DNA of 64,000 nt from PALSA-188 sp963720075 (GTDB taxonomy: Bacteria; Acidobacteriota; Terriglobia; Terriglobales; Acidobacteriaceae). The position numbers and the translations under genes were made by a program. The stretch spans positions 372,001 to 436,000 of the forward strand of contig CAVREG010000016.1 of assembly GCA_963720075.1 (NCBI GenBank), given 5' to 3'. Numbering within the stretch: the first letter of the stretch is position 1; every line of letters starts with the position of its first letter. Positions 53,343 through 62,347 of the stretch are shown in pieces. Under the pieces are notes generated by a model that saw only the letters and a list, made by a program, of their open reading frames with translations, made no database searches and had not been told where the DNA came from.

Positions 53343-53406
53343 ACCCCACGCGGGGTGCGGTTTCGCCTCTCAATGCGTCAAAACCGCCGTCTGGCGTAAA
53401 CGCATT
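53343..53406 (+). repeat. Two adjacent hairpins after the TolC-type gene
   Basis: ACCCC-ACGC-GGGGT (53343-53356) and AATGCGT (53372-53378) / ACGCATT (53400-53406). Neither is followed by T residues. They may end the efflux operon or stabilise its transcript. The 210-base gap before hpnJ holds no gene. Confidence 0.35.
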
Positions 53407-53539
53407 GGAGGCTGGCTGCGGCTTTAATACCCTTAAACCTGCCGGATTGCTGAAATCGGCGCAGCCGCAAAAGTGTACCTAAGTGACACCTGCGGTTCTG
53501 AAGCGCATCTGGCAATGATAAGATAAGTTATTCAAACCT

Positions 53540-55021
53540 ATGCCTTTAAAAACGTTATTCCTTAATCCTCCTTCTTTTGAAAACTTTGATGGGGGGGCTG
53601 GCTCACGCTGGCCCGCCACTCGCGAAATTGAGTCGTATTGGTACCCGGTTTGGCTGGCTTATCCAACTGGAATGTTGGAGGGGGCGCGCCTGCTGGATGC
53701 CCCGTCGCACCACGTATCGGCTGAAGAGACGATCAATATTGCTCGGGACTACGAGTTCCTGGTTCTCTATACCAGCACACCTGGGTTTCCTGGCGACATC
53801 CGGCTGGTGCAGAAGATCAAGGACGCGAATCCCAAGATCAAGATTGCGTTCGTGGGTCCTCATGTCACTGTGCTTCCGGAACGATCGTTGAAAGATGGAA
53901 CGGCGATTGATTTTATCTGCCGCAAGGAATTTGATTATTCCGTGGTGGAGTTTGCGCAGGGCAAGCCGCTCGAAGAAATCATGGGAATTTCTTATTTGAG
54001 AGATGGCGGCGTAGTGCACAATCCTGATCGTCCGCAACTTCAGGATCTGGATTCCCTTCCACACGTAACGGATGTTTATCATCGCGATCTGGACGTGCGG
54101 CGTTACAACGTCCCGTTCCTTCTTAACCCTTACGTTTCGCTCTACACCACGCGAGGATGCCCGGCTCAATGCACATTCTGCCTCTGGCCTCAGACGACCA
54201 GCGGCCACGCATGGCGCAAACGCTCGACTGATGACGTTGCCGCCGAGATGGCGAAGGCAAAAGAATACTGGCCGTATGTCAAAGAATTCTTTTTCGATGA
54301 CGATACTTTCAACATTCAAAAGGCGCGAACCGTCGAACTGTGCGCGAAGCTAAAACCGCTGAACCTTACGTGGTCCTGCACGTCGCGCGTTACCACGGAT
54401 TTCGAGACCCTGAAGGCTATGAAGGAGGCTGGCTGCCGGCTTCTGATCGTTGGCTATGAGTCTGGCGATCCGCAGATTCTGAAGAACATTAAGAAGGGCG
54501 CAACCGTCGAACGCGCGCGGGCTTTTACAAAGGATTGCCATAAGCTCGGACTCGTCATCCACGGCGACTTCATCCTTGGATTGCCGGGAGAAACTCGCGA
54601 GACCATCAACAATACGATTGCATTCGCCAAGGAACTGGACGTGGAGACGATTCAGGTTTCTGTCGCCCACGCCTACCCCGGAACCGAACTCTACGATTAC
54701 GCAATCAAGAACGGCTTCATGGTGGCGGATACGAAGATGGTAGACGAGGGTGGCCACCAGCTCGCGCATATTCAATATCCTGGCCTCCCAGCCGACGAGA
54801 TTCTGGATTCGGTACACCGGTTTTACGATGAGTATTATTTCCGGCCAAAAGCAGCCTTCCGCATCTTGAGAAAAGCCGCGTTCGACAGCAATGATCGCAA
54901 ACGGCTCTACAAAGAAGCCAAGACCTTTTTGAAGGTACGAGCCATGCGGCACAAGTGGGTTAAAGACAAGCGCCACGATGACAAGGTCGCGGCGGCGGCA
55001 CGCGAGCCAGTTGAGGTCTAA
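53540..55021 (+). CDS. hpnJ: Hopanoid-associated radical SAM/B12 protein HpnJ
   Basis: 493 residues. An N-terminal cobalamin-binding Rossmann-like part (about 45-150, ending VGPHVTVLPERSL) is followed by the radical SAM barrel with the 4Fe-4S ligands Cys207, Cys211 and Cys214 in TRGCPAQCTFC, and FFFDDDTFNIQ near residue 250. Length and order match HpnJ, which is associated with converting a glycosylated hopanetetrol to a cyclitol ether. It sits at the hopanoid locus and precedes two EmrE-like transporters; a functional connection is inferred. Confidence 0.82.
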   Translation: MPLKTLFLNPPSFENFDGGAGSRWPATREIESYWYPVWLAYPTGMLEGARLLDAPSHHVSAEETINIARDYEFLVLYTSTPGFPGDIRLVQKIKDANPKIKIAFVGPHVTVLPERSLKDGTAIDFICRKEFDYSVVEFAQGKPLEEIMGISYLRDGGVVHNPDRPQLQDLDSLPHVTDVYHRDLDVRRYNVPFLLNPYVSLYTTRGCPAQCTFCLWPQTTSGHAWRKRSTDDVAAEMAKAKEYWPYVKEFFFDDDTFNIQKARTVELCAKLKPLNLTWSCTSRVTTDFETLKAMKEAGCRLLIVGYESGDPQILKNIKKGATVERARAFTKDCHKLGLVIHGDFILGLPGETRETINNTIAFAKELDVETIQVSVAHAYPGTELYDYAIKNGFMVADTKMVDEGGHQLAHIQYPGLPADEILDSVHRFYDEYYFRPKAAFRILRKAAFDSNDRKRLYKEAKTFLKVRAMRHKWVKDKRHDDKVAAAAREPVEV

Positions 55022-55036
55022 GGTTTAGGAATCAGT

Positions 55037-55480
55037 GTGACCTTCCGTAAGTATCTGGTGCTGGCCGGCGTGACTGTGTGTGCGGCGGCTGGTGATTCAC
55101 TCCTTTCGCGAGGAATGAAGGAACTCGGAAATATCTCCTTCCAGAATTTATCCAGCCTTGTTTTGGCAATTTTGAATCCCTGGGTGGCCCTGGGGATTTT
55201 GTTTTTGCTTGGATTTTTCGCTTCCTACATGGCCGCACTTTCCTGGGCGGACTTGACCTACGTGCTTCCGGCAACTTCCCTAGGGTATGTTTTGCTGGCT
55301 TTGATCGCCAAGTTCCTTTTGCACGAACAGATTTCGACAAACCGCTGGCTGGGAATTGCTTTGATCTCGGCCGGAGTGGGTTTCGTCACTCAAGGACCGG
55401 AACTCACGCACGAGCCTGATACGGGGCTGCGCACAACGAAAACGGCTGCGCCGATGCAAGCTGGCACGAGGGGCAAATGA
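55037..55480 (+). CDS. EmrE-like small transporter, subunit 1
   Basis: 147 residues from a GTG at 55037. Four hydrophobic helices (about 8-22, 34-52, 55-72 and 86-104) and a polar tail of 35 residues. The motif VCAAAGDSLLSRGMKELG near residue 14 is shared with the next gene, and the second half has YVLPATSLGYVLLALIAKFLLHEQI, typical of EamA/DMT half-proteins. The stop overlaps the next start by four bases. The paired arrangement recalls ArnE/ArnF, the lipid-carrier flippase halves. Confidence 0.75.
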   Translation: MTFRKYLVLAGVTVCAAAGDSLLSRGMKELGNISFQNLSSLVLAILNPWVALGILFLLGFFASYMAALSWADLTYVLPATSLGYVLLALIAKFLLHEQISTNRWLGIALISAGVGFVTQGPELTHEPDTGLRTTKTAAPMQAGTRGK

Positions 55481-55860
55481 CGACACAGATTTATACCTGG
55501 AGTTCAATCGCGGCTATCGTGATCGCTTCGTGCGCGGGCGATGTCCTGTTGTCGCATGCGATGAAACAGGTTGGTGACGTCGGGGAGCTCTGGCAAAGTT
55601 CTGGGATGCTCAACGTTATTGGGCGCATTATTCGCAACCCCTGGTTTGTTTGCGGCGTCTTGTGCATGACCGTGGCTTTTTACAGCTTGTTGTTTGCGCT
55701 CTCATGGAATGACGTGAGCCTGATAGGGCCGGCGGCCGCAGCTCTTACGTTTGTTGGCAACGCAGTCGCCGCGAAAATCTTTTTGCATGAGAGAGTAGAT
55801 CATCGCCGGTGGATTGCCGCATTGCTTGTGGCGGGAGGGGTGGTGTTGCTTGCAGCGTAA
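55477..55860 (+). CDS. EmrE-like small transporter, subunit 2
   Basis: 127 residues with four hydrophobic helices (about 8-24, 45-70, 75-95 and 105-125). IVIASCAGDVLLSHAMKQVG near residue 10 is clearly paralogous to the upstream subunit, and IGPAAAALTFVGNAVAAKIFLHERV to its C-terminal half. Two coupled, related half-proteins suggest a heterodimer. Adjacent to hpnJ, it is a candidate flippase for a decorated hopanoid. The gene ends four bases before the convergent hpnE stop. Confidence 0.75.
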   Translation: MTTQIYTWSSIAAIVIASCAGDVLLSHAMKQVGDVGELWQSSGMLNVIGRIIRNPWFVCGVLCMTVAFYSLLFALSWNDVSLIGPAAAALTFVGNAVAAKIFLHERVDHRRWIAALLVAGGVVLLAA

Positions 55861-55864
55861 TGCT

Positions 55865-57298
55865 TCACATAAAGCCTGATGCAGCCAAGTCGGGCACAAG
55901 GAAGTGCGCGTCGCGCGCTTCCACTGCCTGGAAGATAGCTTCCGCGGCCAGGTATCCACTTCTCACTGCTCCCTCCATCGTTGCAGGCCAACCGGTCGCC
56001 GTCCAGTCTCCTGCCAGGAAAATGCGAGGCAAAATTGTTTTTGGCTTGGGACGATAATCGTCGGCGCCGGGCAGCGGCGAATACGTCGCGTGGACTTCTT
56101 TGATCACAGTGGACTTGACCAGGATCGCTTCCCGCGCTTGCGGAAAAAACTCGCGCAGTTCGCGTATCGCCATGTCAGTGATTTCGGCGCGAGATCTATT
56201 GACCAAACTTTTGGAAGCGCTCACGACTAATTCCACATAGCTTCCCGTGTTGTCCGCGGTTTTCCCGAGTAGCTTTGACTTATGAAACATCCATTGAATC
56301 GTGCGGTCCAGCAAAACGGCGTGGTCGAGATCTGTAATTTGCCGATCGAACCATAAATGGATGCCGGTAATTGGAGATGTCTCGAACTTCGCCAACACGC
56401 CGCGGAGAGGCTCTGCATCTGAGCTTTGAGGCAGTATCTTGGACAACATATCAAAGGGGACAGCCGAAATTGCGTAATCGAAAATCATTTTCTCGCCGGT
56501 CGATAACGTTACTGCATCGGGTTGCAACTGCAACGAATCCACACTTGATCGCACTCGGACGTCTCCGCCACGCGCTCGAATGTAATCTCCGGCAACGCTG
56601 TACAACTCAGTTAATGGAACCGTGGGAATGCCCATTCGGCCTGCGGCCGGAGATTTCAGAAAAGATTCGCGAATAACTTGCGCGGCATAAGGAATGGACA
56701 CCCGATCCAAGTCTTCATTCAAGGCGCTCACCAGTACGGTCTTCCAGAAACGCTCGATGGCGCGTTCCGTCTGATGTTGGTCGCGCAACCAGCTTAGGAA
56801 CGACCTGCCGTTGTCTCGTGGCTTCTTCGTCAGCAACTTCATCATGGCGAACGCAATCGCCAGCTTGTCTGCCAGACCCAGACATGTGACACGAAGGAAA
56901 GCGGGAGCGGTGTGGAACGGCGCAGGCAAGTGGGAGGGCTCGAGGATTGAAGCGCGTCCACCAGGTTCGAGAAAGGTTAGCCGATCGTACCAGCGGATTT
57001 TGTCCTGCACGCCGAGGCGCTGGTAGAAGTTGATCAGATTTGTGCAACAGCCCAACAGAACATGCTGGCAGTTATCCACGATTTCGCCGGTTCCCGGATG
57101 CTGATACGAGGAGGCGCGTCCGCCCAAATAAGGACGCCGTTCAAATAAAGTAACGTGAAATCCAGTGTCTGCGAGAGCGCAGCCTGCGGCCAGTCCAGCG
57201 AGGCCGCCGCCTATAATTGCGACTCGCGTTGGCGGCTGCGTAGATGTATTTCGCAGAAGCGCCGGGGATAACTCAGGGGTTGGCGCGTCTTTCCTCAA
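55865..57298 (-). CDS. hpnE: Squalene-associated FAD-dependent desaturase HpnE
   Basis: 477 residues from a TTG at 57298 overlapping the hpnD stop (TTGA). FAD-binding motif VAIIGGGLAGLAAGCALAD near residue 28, FERRPYLGGRASSY near 52 and a late GDWTATGWPATMEGAVRSG near 440, the layout of phytoene-desaturase-like amine oxidases. HpnE reduces hydroxysqualene, made by HpnC, to squalene. Last gene of the minus-strand hopanoid operon. Confidence 0.93.
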   Translation of the reverse strand: MRKDAPTPELSPALLRNTSTQPPTRVAIIGGGLAGLAAGCALADTGFHVTLFERRPYLGGRASSYQHPGTGEIVDNCQHVLLGCCTNLINFYQRLGVQDKIRWYDRLTFLEPGGRASILEPSHLPAPFHTAPAFLRVTCLGLADKLAIAFAMMKLLTKKPRDNGRSFLSWLRDQHQTERAIERFWKTVLVSALNEDLDRVSIPYAAQVIRESFLKSPAAGRMGIPTVPLTELYSVAGDYIRARGGDVRVRSSVDSLQLQPDAVTLSTGEKMIFDYAISAVPFDMLSKILPQSSDAEPLRGVLAKFETSPITGIHLWFDRQITDLDHAVLLDRTIQWMFHKSKLLGKTADNTGSYVELVVSASKSLVNRSRAEITDMAIRELREFFPQAREAILVKSTVIKEVHATYSPLPGADDYRPKPKTILPRIFLAGDWTATGWPATMEGAVRSGYLAAEAIFQAVEARDAHFLVPDLAASGFM

Positions 57299-58230
57299 GC
57301 GAGGCGTTTCAGGAAGCCCTTTCCAAGAATCACGAGCTTCTCGCGAGTGCTGAGGCTGATTTTGTTACGGAATACATCAAAGTCGCGAGTGGTAATTCTA
57401 TCGAGCAGGCGCTGATATATGGTGAGCAGAACCCATAGCGCGGGGCGGCTGTCTTCGTCAATGTAGGGAATCAGATCTTTTCCAGCACTGTAATATTCGC
57501 GCGCTCTCTCCGCCTCCATCGCTAACAAAGGACGGAACGGGGTTGAGTCGGTGGCTGAAGCCAGTTGGGATGCTGAGATTCCAAATCTCGCAAGATCTTC
57601 TTGCGGGAGATAAACCCTTCCCATGGCGGCGTCTTCTTTTACATCGCGGATAATGTTTGTGAGCTGGAAGGCAAGCCCACAGCGCTCAGCCAGCGATTCC
57701 GCGGCAGGGTCGCGGTATCCGAAAATTCGAATGCATACCAGGCCAACTACCGAGGCGACCCGGTAACAATACACGCGAAGGTCTTCAAACGTGCGGTAGC
57801 TCACCGTCAATCCGCTGGCATCAGATGTGACTTCGGTCGGCGTCACGTCCATCTCGGTACCGTATGCCAACTGATCGAGCCATCCGATTTGGATGTTGAA
57901 GCGATGCTGCGCGTCGGTTAATGCCAGCAGAATTGGATCATCCGTCGGCTCGCCTGCCACAGCTCGATGCAGAGCATTCAACCAATCATTGAGTTTCTGC
58001 CGCCGCTCCCGTTCCGGCAGGCTAGCGTCATCGGTCAGGTCGTCGCACTTACGCATGTAAGCGTACACGGCGCATAGGGCTTGGCGTTTGGGACGTGGCA
58101 GCACCAGAAACGCATAATAAAAATTCTTGGCTCTCTTCTGAGTGATGCCGCGGCAAACGGAATAGGCCATCGCGAGTTGCGACGCACTCGGCGCGGCATA
58201 AGTGGGGACCTGTTGCAGGGCGGTGCTCAT
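57295..58230 (-). CDS. hpnD: Presqualene diphosphate synthase HpnD
   Basis: 311 residues. Two Asp-rich prenyl-diphosphate sites: YMRKCDDLTDD near residue 55 and NIIRDVKEDAAMGRVYLPQEDL near 190, the trans-isoprenyl diphosphate synthase signature. It joins two farnesyl diphosphates head to head to presqualene diphosphate. Its start overlaps the HpnC stop by four bases (ATGA) and its stop overlaps hpnE, so translation is coupled across hpnC-hpnD-hpnE. Confidence 0.94.
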   Translation of the reverse strand: MSTALQQVPTYAAPSASQLAMAYSVCRGITQKRAKNFYYAFLVLPRPKRQALCAVYAYMRKCDDLTDDASLPERERRQKLNDWLNALHRAVAGEPTDDPILLALTDAQHRFNIQIGWLDQLAYGTEMDVTPTEVTSDASGLTVSYRTFEDLRVYCYRVASVVGLVCIRIFGYRDPAAESLAERCGLAFQLTNIIRDVKEDAAMGRVYLPQEDLARFGISASQLASATDSTPFRPLLAMEAERAREYYSAGKDLIPYIDEDSRPALWVLLTIYQRLLDRITTRDFDVFRNKISLSTREKLVILGKGFLKRLA

Positions 58231-59186
58231 GTGAACTTGCCTACCACGGCGCGAACCAGCAGTGACAGCTTGCGCATTTTTGAAATTGCAGGGCGCATTC
58301 CCAGAACGGCGTATTTCTGACGTTCGATTGCATTCAGGACCTCTTCGCCGCCGCGACTAAATAGTTCAAGATCAATCGCAAGTTCGCGATCCACTTTGCC
58401 GATAAGCGGATACCCGCGCCGGAACCAATCTCGCGTGCGCTCAACTTCGAAGCGCATCATGTCTGCGGAACGCGGCGGTGTTTCGTCGCTGCGGGAATGT
58501 CAGCCTCCGCCACGCCAAACCGGTCGAGGTCTTCAAGCGGGAGATAGATTCTGCCTTTAGCATAATCCCTGCTCACATCCTGCCAGAAGTTTGCCAACTG
58601 CAACGCGGTGCAAGTGTAATCAGACAGCGCCTGCCGTTCTGCATCGCGATAGCCGCAGAGATATAGCACAAGGTGGCCGACTGGATTTGCAGAATACTCG
58701 CAATAACTAAGGACATCATCGAAAATCGGGAATCGAGTCACCGTCTGATCCTGGCGAAACGCCTTCAGAAGGTCAGCGAACGGTTGGCGAGGAATATCAA
58801 ACAGGCCAATGGTCTCAGATAGATGCTACAAAGACAGGATGCCGCGCATAACCGGAATAGCACGCATCGAGTTCGCGTTCCCATTGGTCGAGCAGCTGTA
58901 ACGACAGGTTAGGATCACCAACTTCATCGCCGAGATCATCTGAGATGCGGCAGTAGGCATACACATTGTAGAAATGCTGGCGCAGATGTTTAGGAAGGAA
59001 CCAGGACGCCACGGAAAAATTCTCGTAGTGCGATCGCGCCAGCCGGCGGCAATATTGCTGCGCCTCCTCTACAGAAGGCGGCTGATCGGGAATAGCGTAT
59101 TCAGCAGGAAGGGCTTGCCAACCTGACCGCGCGGAAAGATCCGCGACGAGTGGGGGGGCGTTATTGGCAATGGATGACAAAGGCAA
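58227..59186 (-). pseudogene. hpnC: Hydroxysqualene synthase HpnC, split by two compensating frameshifts
   Basis: The three segments together give a full-length HpnC of about 320 codons. Segment 1 (59186 down to about 58825) starts at a TTG with GGAGACGAG upstream and has the first diphosphate site ISDDLGDE. It breaks after HPVFVA; one extra base near 58821-58825 restores SETIGLFDIPRQPFADLL. Segment 2 has LANFWQDVSRDYAKGRIYLP and breaks at an A-run at 58481-58483, where one missing base would restore TKTPPRSADMMRF. Segment 3 ends normally over the hpnD start. No motif is lost, so either the organism has a recent lesion or the assembly has two indels. Confidence 0.85.
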
Positions 59187-59262
59187 CTCGTCTCCTGCAG
59201 TGTTGCTTTGAACTCCGGCGCTAACGTTACAAGCTTTTGTGGCGATCGAGATTCTCGTTGAA

Positions 59263-60312
59263 TTAATGGCCTGGAATGATCGCAGTCTTTATGTCGCCAT
59301 TGCGATTGAGCATGTGGTGGAGAACTTGCTGCAACCGCGAGAGCGGCGCTTCGCCGGTAATGTAGTCGTTCGATCGAATTTTCTTTTCCGCGATCAGCGC
59401 AAAAGCCTTGCGAACGGTTTCTGGCGTGTGATGGAACGTGGCCTTCAAGGTCACCTCGGAATAATGGAGGCGATTCGTGTCGAGCTGCACTTTGGTTCCG
59501 GTGGCGCAGCCGCCGAAAAAGTTTACGGTACCACCCTTGCGAACCATGTCAATTGCCCACTCCCACGCATCCGGACGGCCGACCGCTTCTATGGCTACGT
59601 CGCTGCCGCGTTTGTCCGGTGACAGTTCCCGCACCGCATCCACTGGGTCTTTTACTTTGGTGATCTGAACCACTTCATGTGCGCCCATATGCTTCGCGGC
59701 CAGGACTTGAGAATCCCGCTTCACGACCGAAATGACGTTGCAGCCTACGGCGTTTGCTACTTGAACAAACATGAGGCCGATTGGGCCGCCGCCGATTACC
59801 GTGACCGTGTCGCCAATCTCCACGCCTGTTTCGTGTAAGCCGCGCAACACGCAAGCAAGAGGCTCCACCATAGCAGCCTCTTCAAAGCTGACGTGAGGAG
59901 GAATCGCCAACATATTGATCTCGACGATTCGTTTGGGAATGCGTATGTACTCAGCGTAGGCCCCATTGTTGAATAACAAATCTTCGCAGAGATTCGCCTG
60001 ATGTTTTGAACAATAGAAACACATCTGGCAGGGAGCGGAATTCAACGCAACAACGCGCATCCCTTTCTTAAACCCACGAACCCCGTCGCCAACTTCTTCA
60101 ATCACTCCAGCGAGTTCATGCCCGAACAGCGCTGGAGGCACAATCATCCGCGCGTGATAACCGCGCTGATAAACCTTGAGATCAGTCCCGCAGGTAAGTG
60201 CAACCTGGACTTTGACCAGAACCTCGCCATCCCCGACTCGCGGGATGGGGACTCTTTCGATTTTCACGTCCTCTTTACCGTAGAGGACGGCTGCGGTCAT
60301 CTTTCCGTTCAC
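59263..60312 (-). CDS. Zinc-dependent medium-chain dehydrogenase in the hopanoid operon, copy 1
   Basis: 349 residues. Catalytic zinc ligands in LTCGTDLKVYQ near residue 37 and FGHELAGVIE near 63; structural zinc cysteines in CQMCFYCSKHQANLC (95-109); NAD motif VIGGGPIGLMFVQVANAVG near 170. This is the sorbitol/threonine dehydrogenase branch, which oxidises or reduces polyol hydroxyls. It follows another member of the family directly and precedes hpnC by 76 bases. A side-chain tailoring role on bacteriohopanepolyols is inferred from context only. Confidence 0.82.
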   Translation of the reverse strand: MNGKMTAAVLYGKEDVKIERVPIPRVGDGEVLVKVQVALTCGTDLKVYQRGYHARMIVPPALFGHELAGVIEEVGDGVRGFKKGMRVVALNSAPCQMCFYCSKHQANLCEDLLFNNGAYAEYIRIPKRIVEINMLAIPPHVSFEEAAMVEPLACVLRGLHETGVEIGDTVTVIGGGPIGLMFVQVANAVGCNVISVVKRDSQVLAAKHMGAHEVVQITKVKDPVDAVRELSPDKRGSDVAIEAVGRPDAWEWAIDMVRKGGTVNFFGGCATGTKVQLDTNRLHYSEVTLKATFHHTPETVRKAFALIAEKKIRSNDYITGEAPLSRLQQVLHHMLNRNGDIKTAIIPGH

Positions 60313-61470
60313 TTATGAGTTTCCTTCGGCGTAAGTCTGCCGCGAACCTTGCCGCGAAGCAGGCCAGGAACTTCCGGGCTGAATCACAACCTTCATCGAA
60401 CTCGGCTGGGGATGAGCCGCCAACTCCAGCGCTTCCCGGCTTTGCGACAAAGGGAAACGGTGACTGATCAATCGTTCCAAATTCATTTCACGCCCCATCA
60501 CGAATTGCACCGATTCTTGCTGCAAATCTACAGAAGCGCTATAAGACCCAAGCAATGTCTTCTCGTCCACGCACACTGCCGCAGGATCAATCATCACTTC
60601 GCCCCGGGCGGTCTGGGCAAACAGCAGCACCCGCCCGCCAGGCCGTACTGAATCCAGCGCGGTCCCAATCAGACTATTGCCACCGACTGCCAAAATGGCA
60701 GCATCCGCCCCGCGGTTCTCCGTCATTCGTTTCATCTCTTGAATGACATCAGTTCGCGACGCATCAATAGAATTTTGCAAACCGAACTCTTTAGATATTG
60801 TAAGCCTCTGTGCATACAAATCGGAAGTAATTACCCTTGCGCCTGCACGTTTGGCCAATGCAGCCAATAAGATACCGATCGGCCCTTGCCCAATCACCAG
60901 CACTGTTTCGCGTCGGGAAAGCTGTAATCTCTCAATTCCCTTAAGGCAAGTATTCGCAGGCTCAACGAAGCAGGCCTGTTCAAACGAGACTGTGTCCGGA
61001 ATGTGAACAGTACCGCGTCGGACAATCCAGTCCATTACCCGGACGTATTCGGCAAACCCTCCGCCAGAAGGCTCGAAGCCAGCGGTGCAGCCTACCCTCT
61101 TGTAAGTTTCGCATTGCGCGAAAGTCTTATGCTGGCAATAGAAACACTCGCCGCAAGGGATGTGATGAAAGACGACGACTCTGTCGCCGGGTTTGAATTG
61201 TTGGACGCTCGATCCTGACACCGCGACTACGCCGGAAGTCTCATGGCCAAAAATACGTGGGGCCGAATGCGAGCCAGTTGCGATCTTCTTCAGATCGGTG
61301 CCGCAGACGCCGCATGTGTGCACTCGAACGAGCAATTCGCCGGCGGCAATCTCAGGGACCGGGACAGTTTCAAGTCGAACATCGTTCACGCCGCGATAGA
61401 TCGCAGCCTGCATGGTCGCGGGCAGCGGGAGCACCGATTCTTCTGTCGTGAATTGTGATGCTATCGCCAT
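60313..61470 (-). CDS. Zinc-dependent medium-chain dehydrogenase in the hopanoid operon, copy 2
   Basis: 385 residues. Catalytic zinc at CGVCGTDLKKIA near residue 55 and FGHETSGVVAV near 73; structural zinc cysteines CGECFYCQHKTFAQC (106-120); NAD-binding VIGQGPIGILLAALAKRAG near 190. Divergent from its neighbour (about 30% identical by eye) but of the same branch. It starts 27 bases after the hpnG stop and ends directly against the next dehydrogenase start, so all are cotranscribed. Confidence 0.82.
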   Translation of the reverse strand: MAIASQFTTEESVLPLPATMQAAIYRGVNDVRLETVPVPEIAAGELLVRVHTCGVCGTDLKKIATGSHSAPRIFGHETSGVVAVSGSSVQQFKPGDRVVVFHHIPCGECFYCQHKTFAQCETYKRVGCTAGFEPSGGGFAEYVRVMDWIVRRGTVHIPDTVSFEQACFVEPANTCLKGIERLQLSRRETVLVIGQGPIGILLAALAKRAGARVITSDLYAQRLTISKEFGLQNSIDASRTDVIQEMKRMTENRGADAAILAVGGNSLIGTALDSVRPGGRVLLFAQTARGEVMIDPAAVCVDEKTLLGSYSASVDLQQESVQFVMGREMNLERLISHRFPLSQSREALELAAHPQPSSMKVVIQPGSSWPASRQGSRQTYAEGNS

Positions 61471-61497
61471 TGTTAAACGTGTTATTGAACCCGCTTA

Positions 61498-62319
61498 TTA
61501 AACCCCGGGTTGCTGGTGTTCCATTTCCATTTGATGCGGTCCGTGGCCCGAATTGTCCAATTTATCGTAGTTTGGATTCTGTTGGTCCAACCATCTGCAA
61601 AGTGCCTTAGACGCCGCGGCACTATTTTTCGCAAGCCTGGAGACTTTTATCCAAAGCCACGGGCGGAGCGCGGCGAAGGCTGCAAAGTGTATGCTTCGGA
61701 ACGTTCCATCTGGACGGATAAAACTCTGCATCTGTGGCAGATCGAAATCGTGTTCATCGGAGATGGCCTTCACCGCTTGGAATTTGATTCCGTGAGATTC
61801 GGCTACGCGCCCGACAGCTGCCGCCTCCATGTCAATCGCATTCGCTCCATAGGCGCTGGCAAACTTTGCTTTTTGGGCGCTACCCGCAACGGAGGGAGCG
61901 CTCAAAAGCGTGCCCGTCCCTGATCCGATATCAAGTTTGCTTCCATCTCTTGCATCAACTACGCAGCCAGGTACGAAGATGTTCCCTACCCTTAACGTTG
62001 AATCAAGACCGCCAGCGAATCCCACCGATTGAATCAAAACTGGGTGATAGAGGCTGATGATCGCCTCCGTCGCTATGCGCGCAGCCTCTGCGCCGATTCC
62101 GCCGCATACCAAAACGGCGCGGTCTCGCTCGAAAAATTTGAATCGCCGGCCTTGGAATTGTCGAGTCGCGATGCGCCAGTGCTTCACGAGTGGCCGGACT
62201 TCGCGTTCGAGAGCAGCGATGATTGCAGTCTTGCTCGAGCCTGGCAAGTTCGTCCCCGCCGAGCTTCGCTCGGCCTGAACGGGCGAGGGCGCCCGTACCA
62301 CACAATCAAAATCAACCAC
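61498..62319 (-). CDS. hpnG: Hopanoid nucleosidase HpnG
   Basis: 273 residues from a GTG at 62319. Nucleoside phosphorylase/MTAN-like fold: AIIAALEREVRPLVKHW near residue 33, FFERDRAVLVCGGIGAEAA near 63, VGFAGGLDSTLRVGNIFVPG near 95 and DMEAAAVGRVAESHGIKFQAVKAISDE near 165 with the ribose-binding glutamate. HpnG removes adenine from adenosylhopane to give ribosylhopane. It lies 28 bases after hpnA. The companion radical SAM HpnH is not in this window. Confidence 0.88.
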   Translation of the reverse strand: MVDFDCVVRAPSPVQAERSSAGTNLPGSSKTAIIAALEREVRPLVKHWRIATRQFQGRRFKFFERDRAVLVCGGIGAEAARIATEAIISLYHPVLIQSVGFAGGLDSTLRVGNIFVPGCVVDARDGSKLDIGSGTGTLLSAPSVAGSAQKAKFASAYGANAIDMEAAAVGRVAESHGIKFQAVKAISDEHDFDLPQMQSFIRPDGTFRSIHFAAFAALRPWLWIKVSRLAKNSAAASKALCRWLDQQNPNYDKLDNSGHGPHQMEMEHQQPGV

Positions 62320-62347
62320 GAGCTATGCGCCAGCAATCGCGCAAAAT

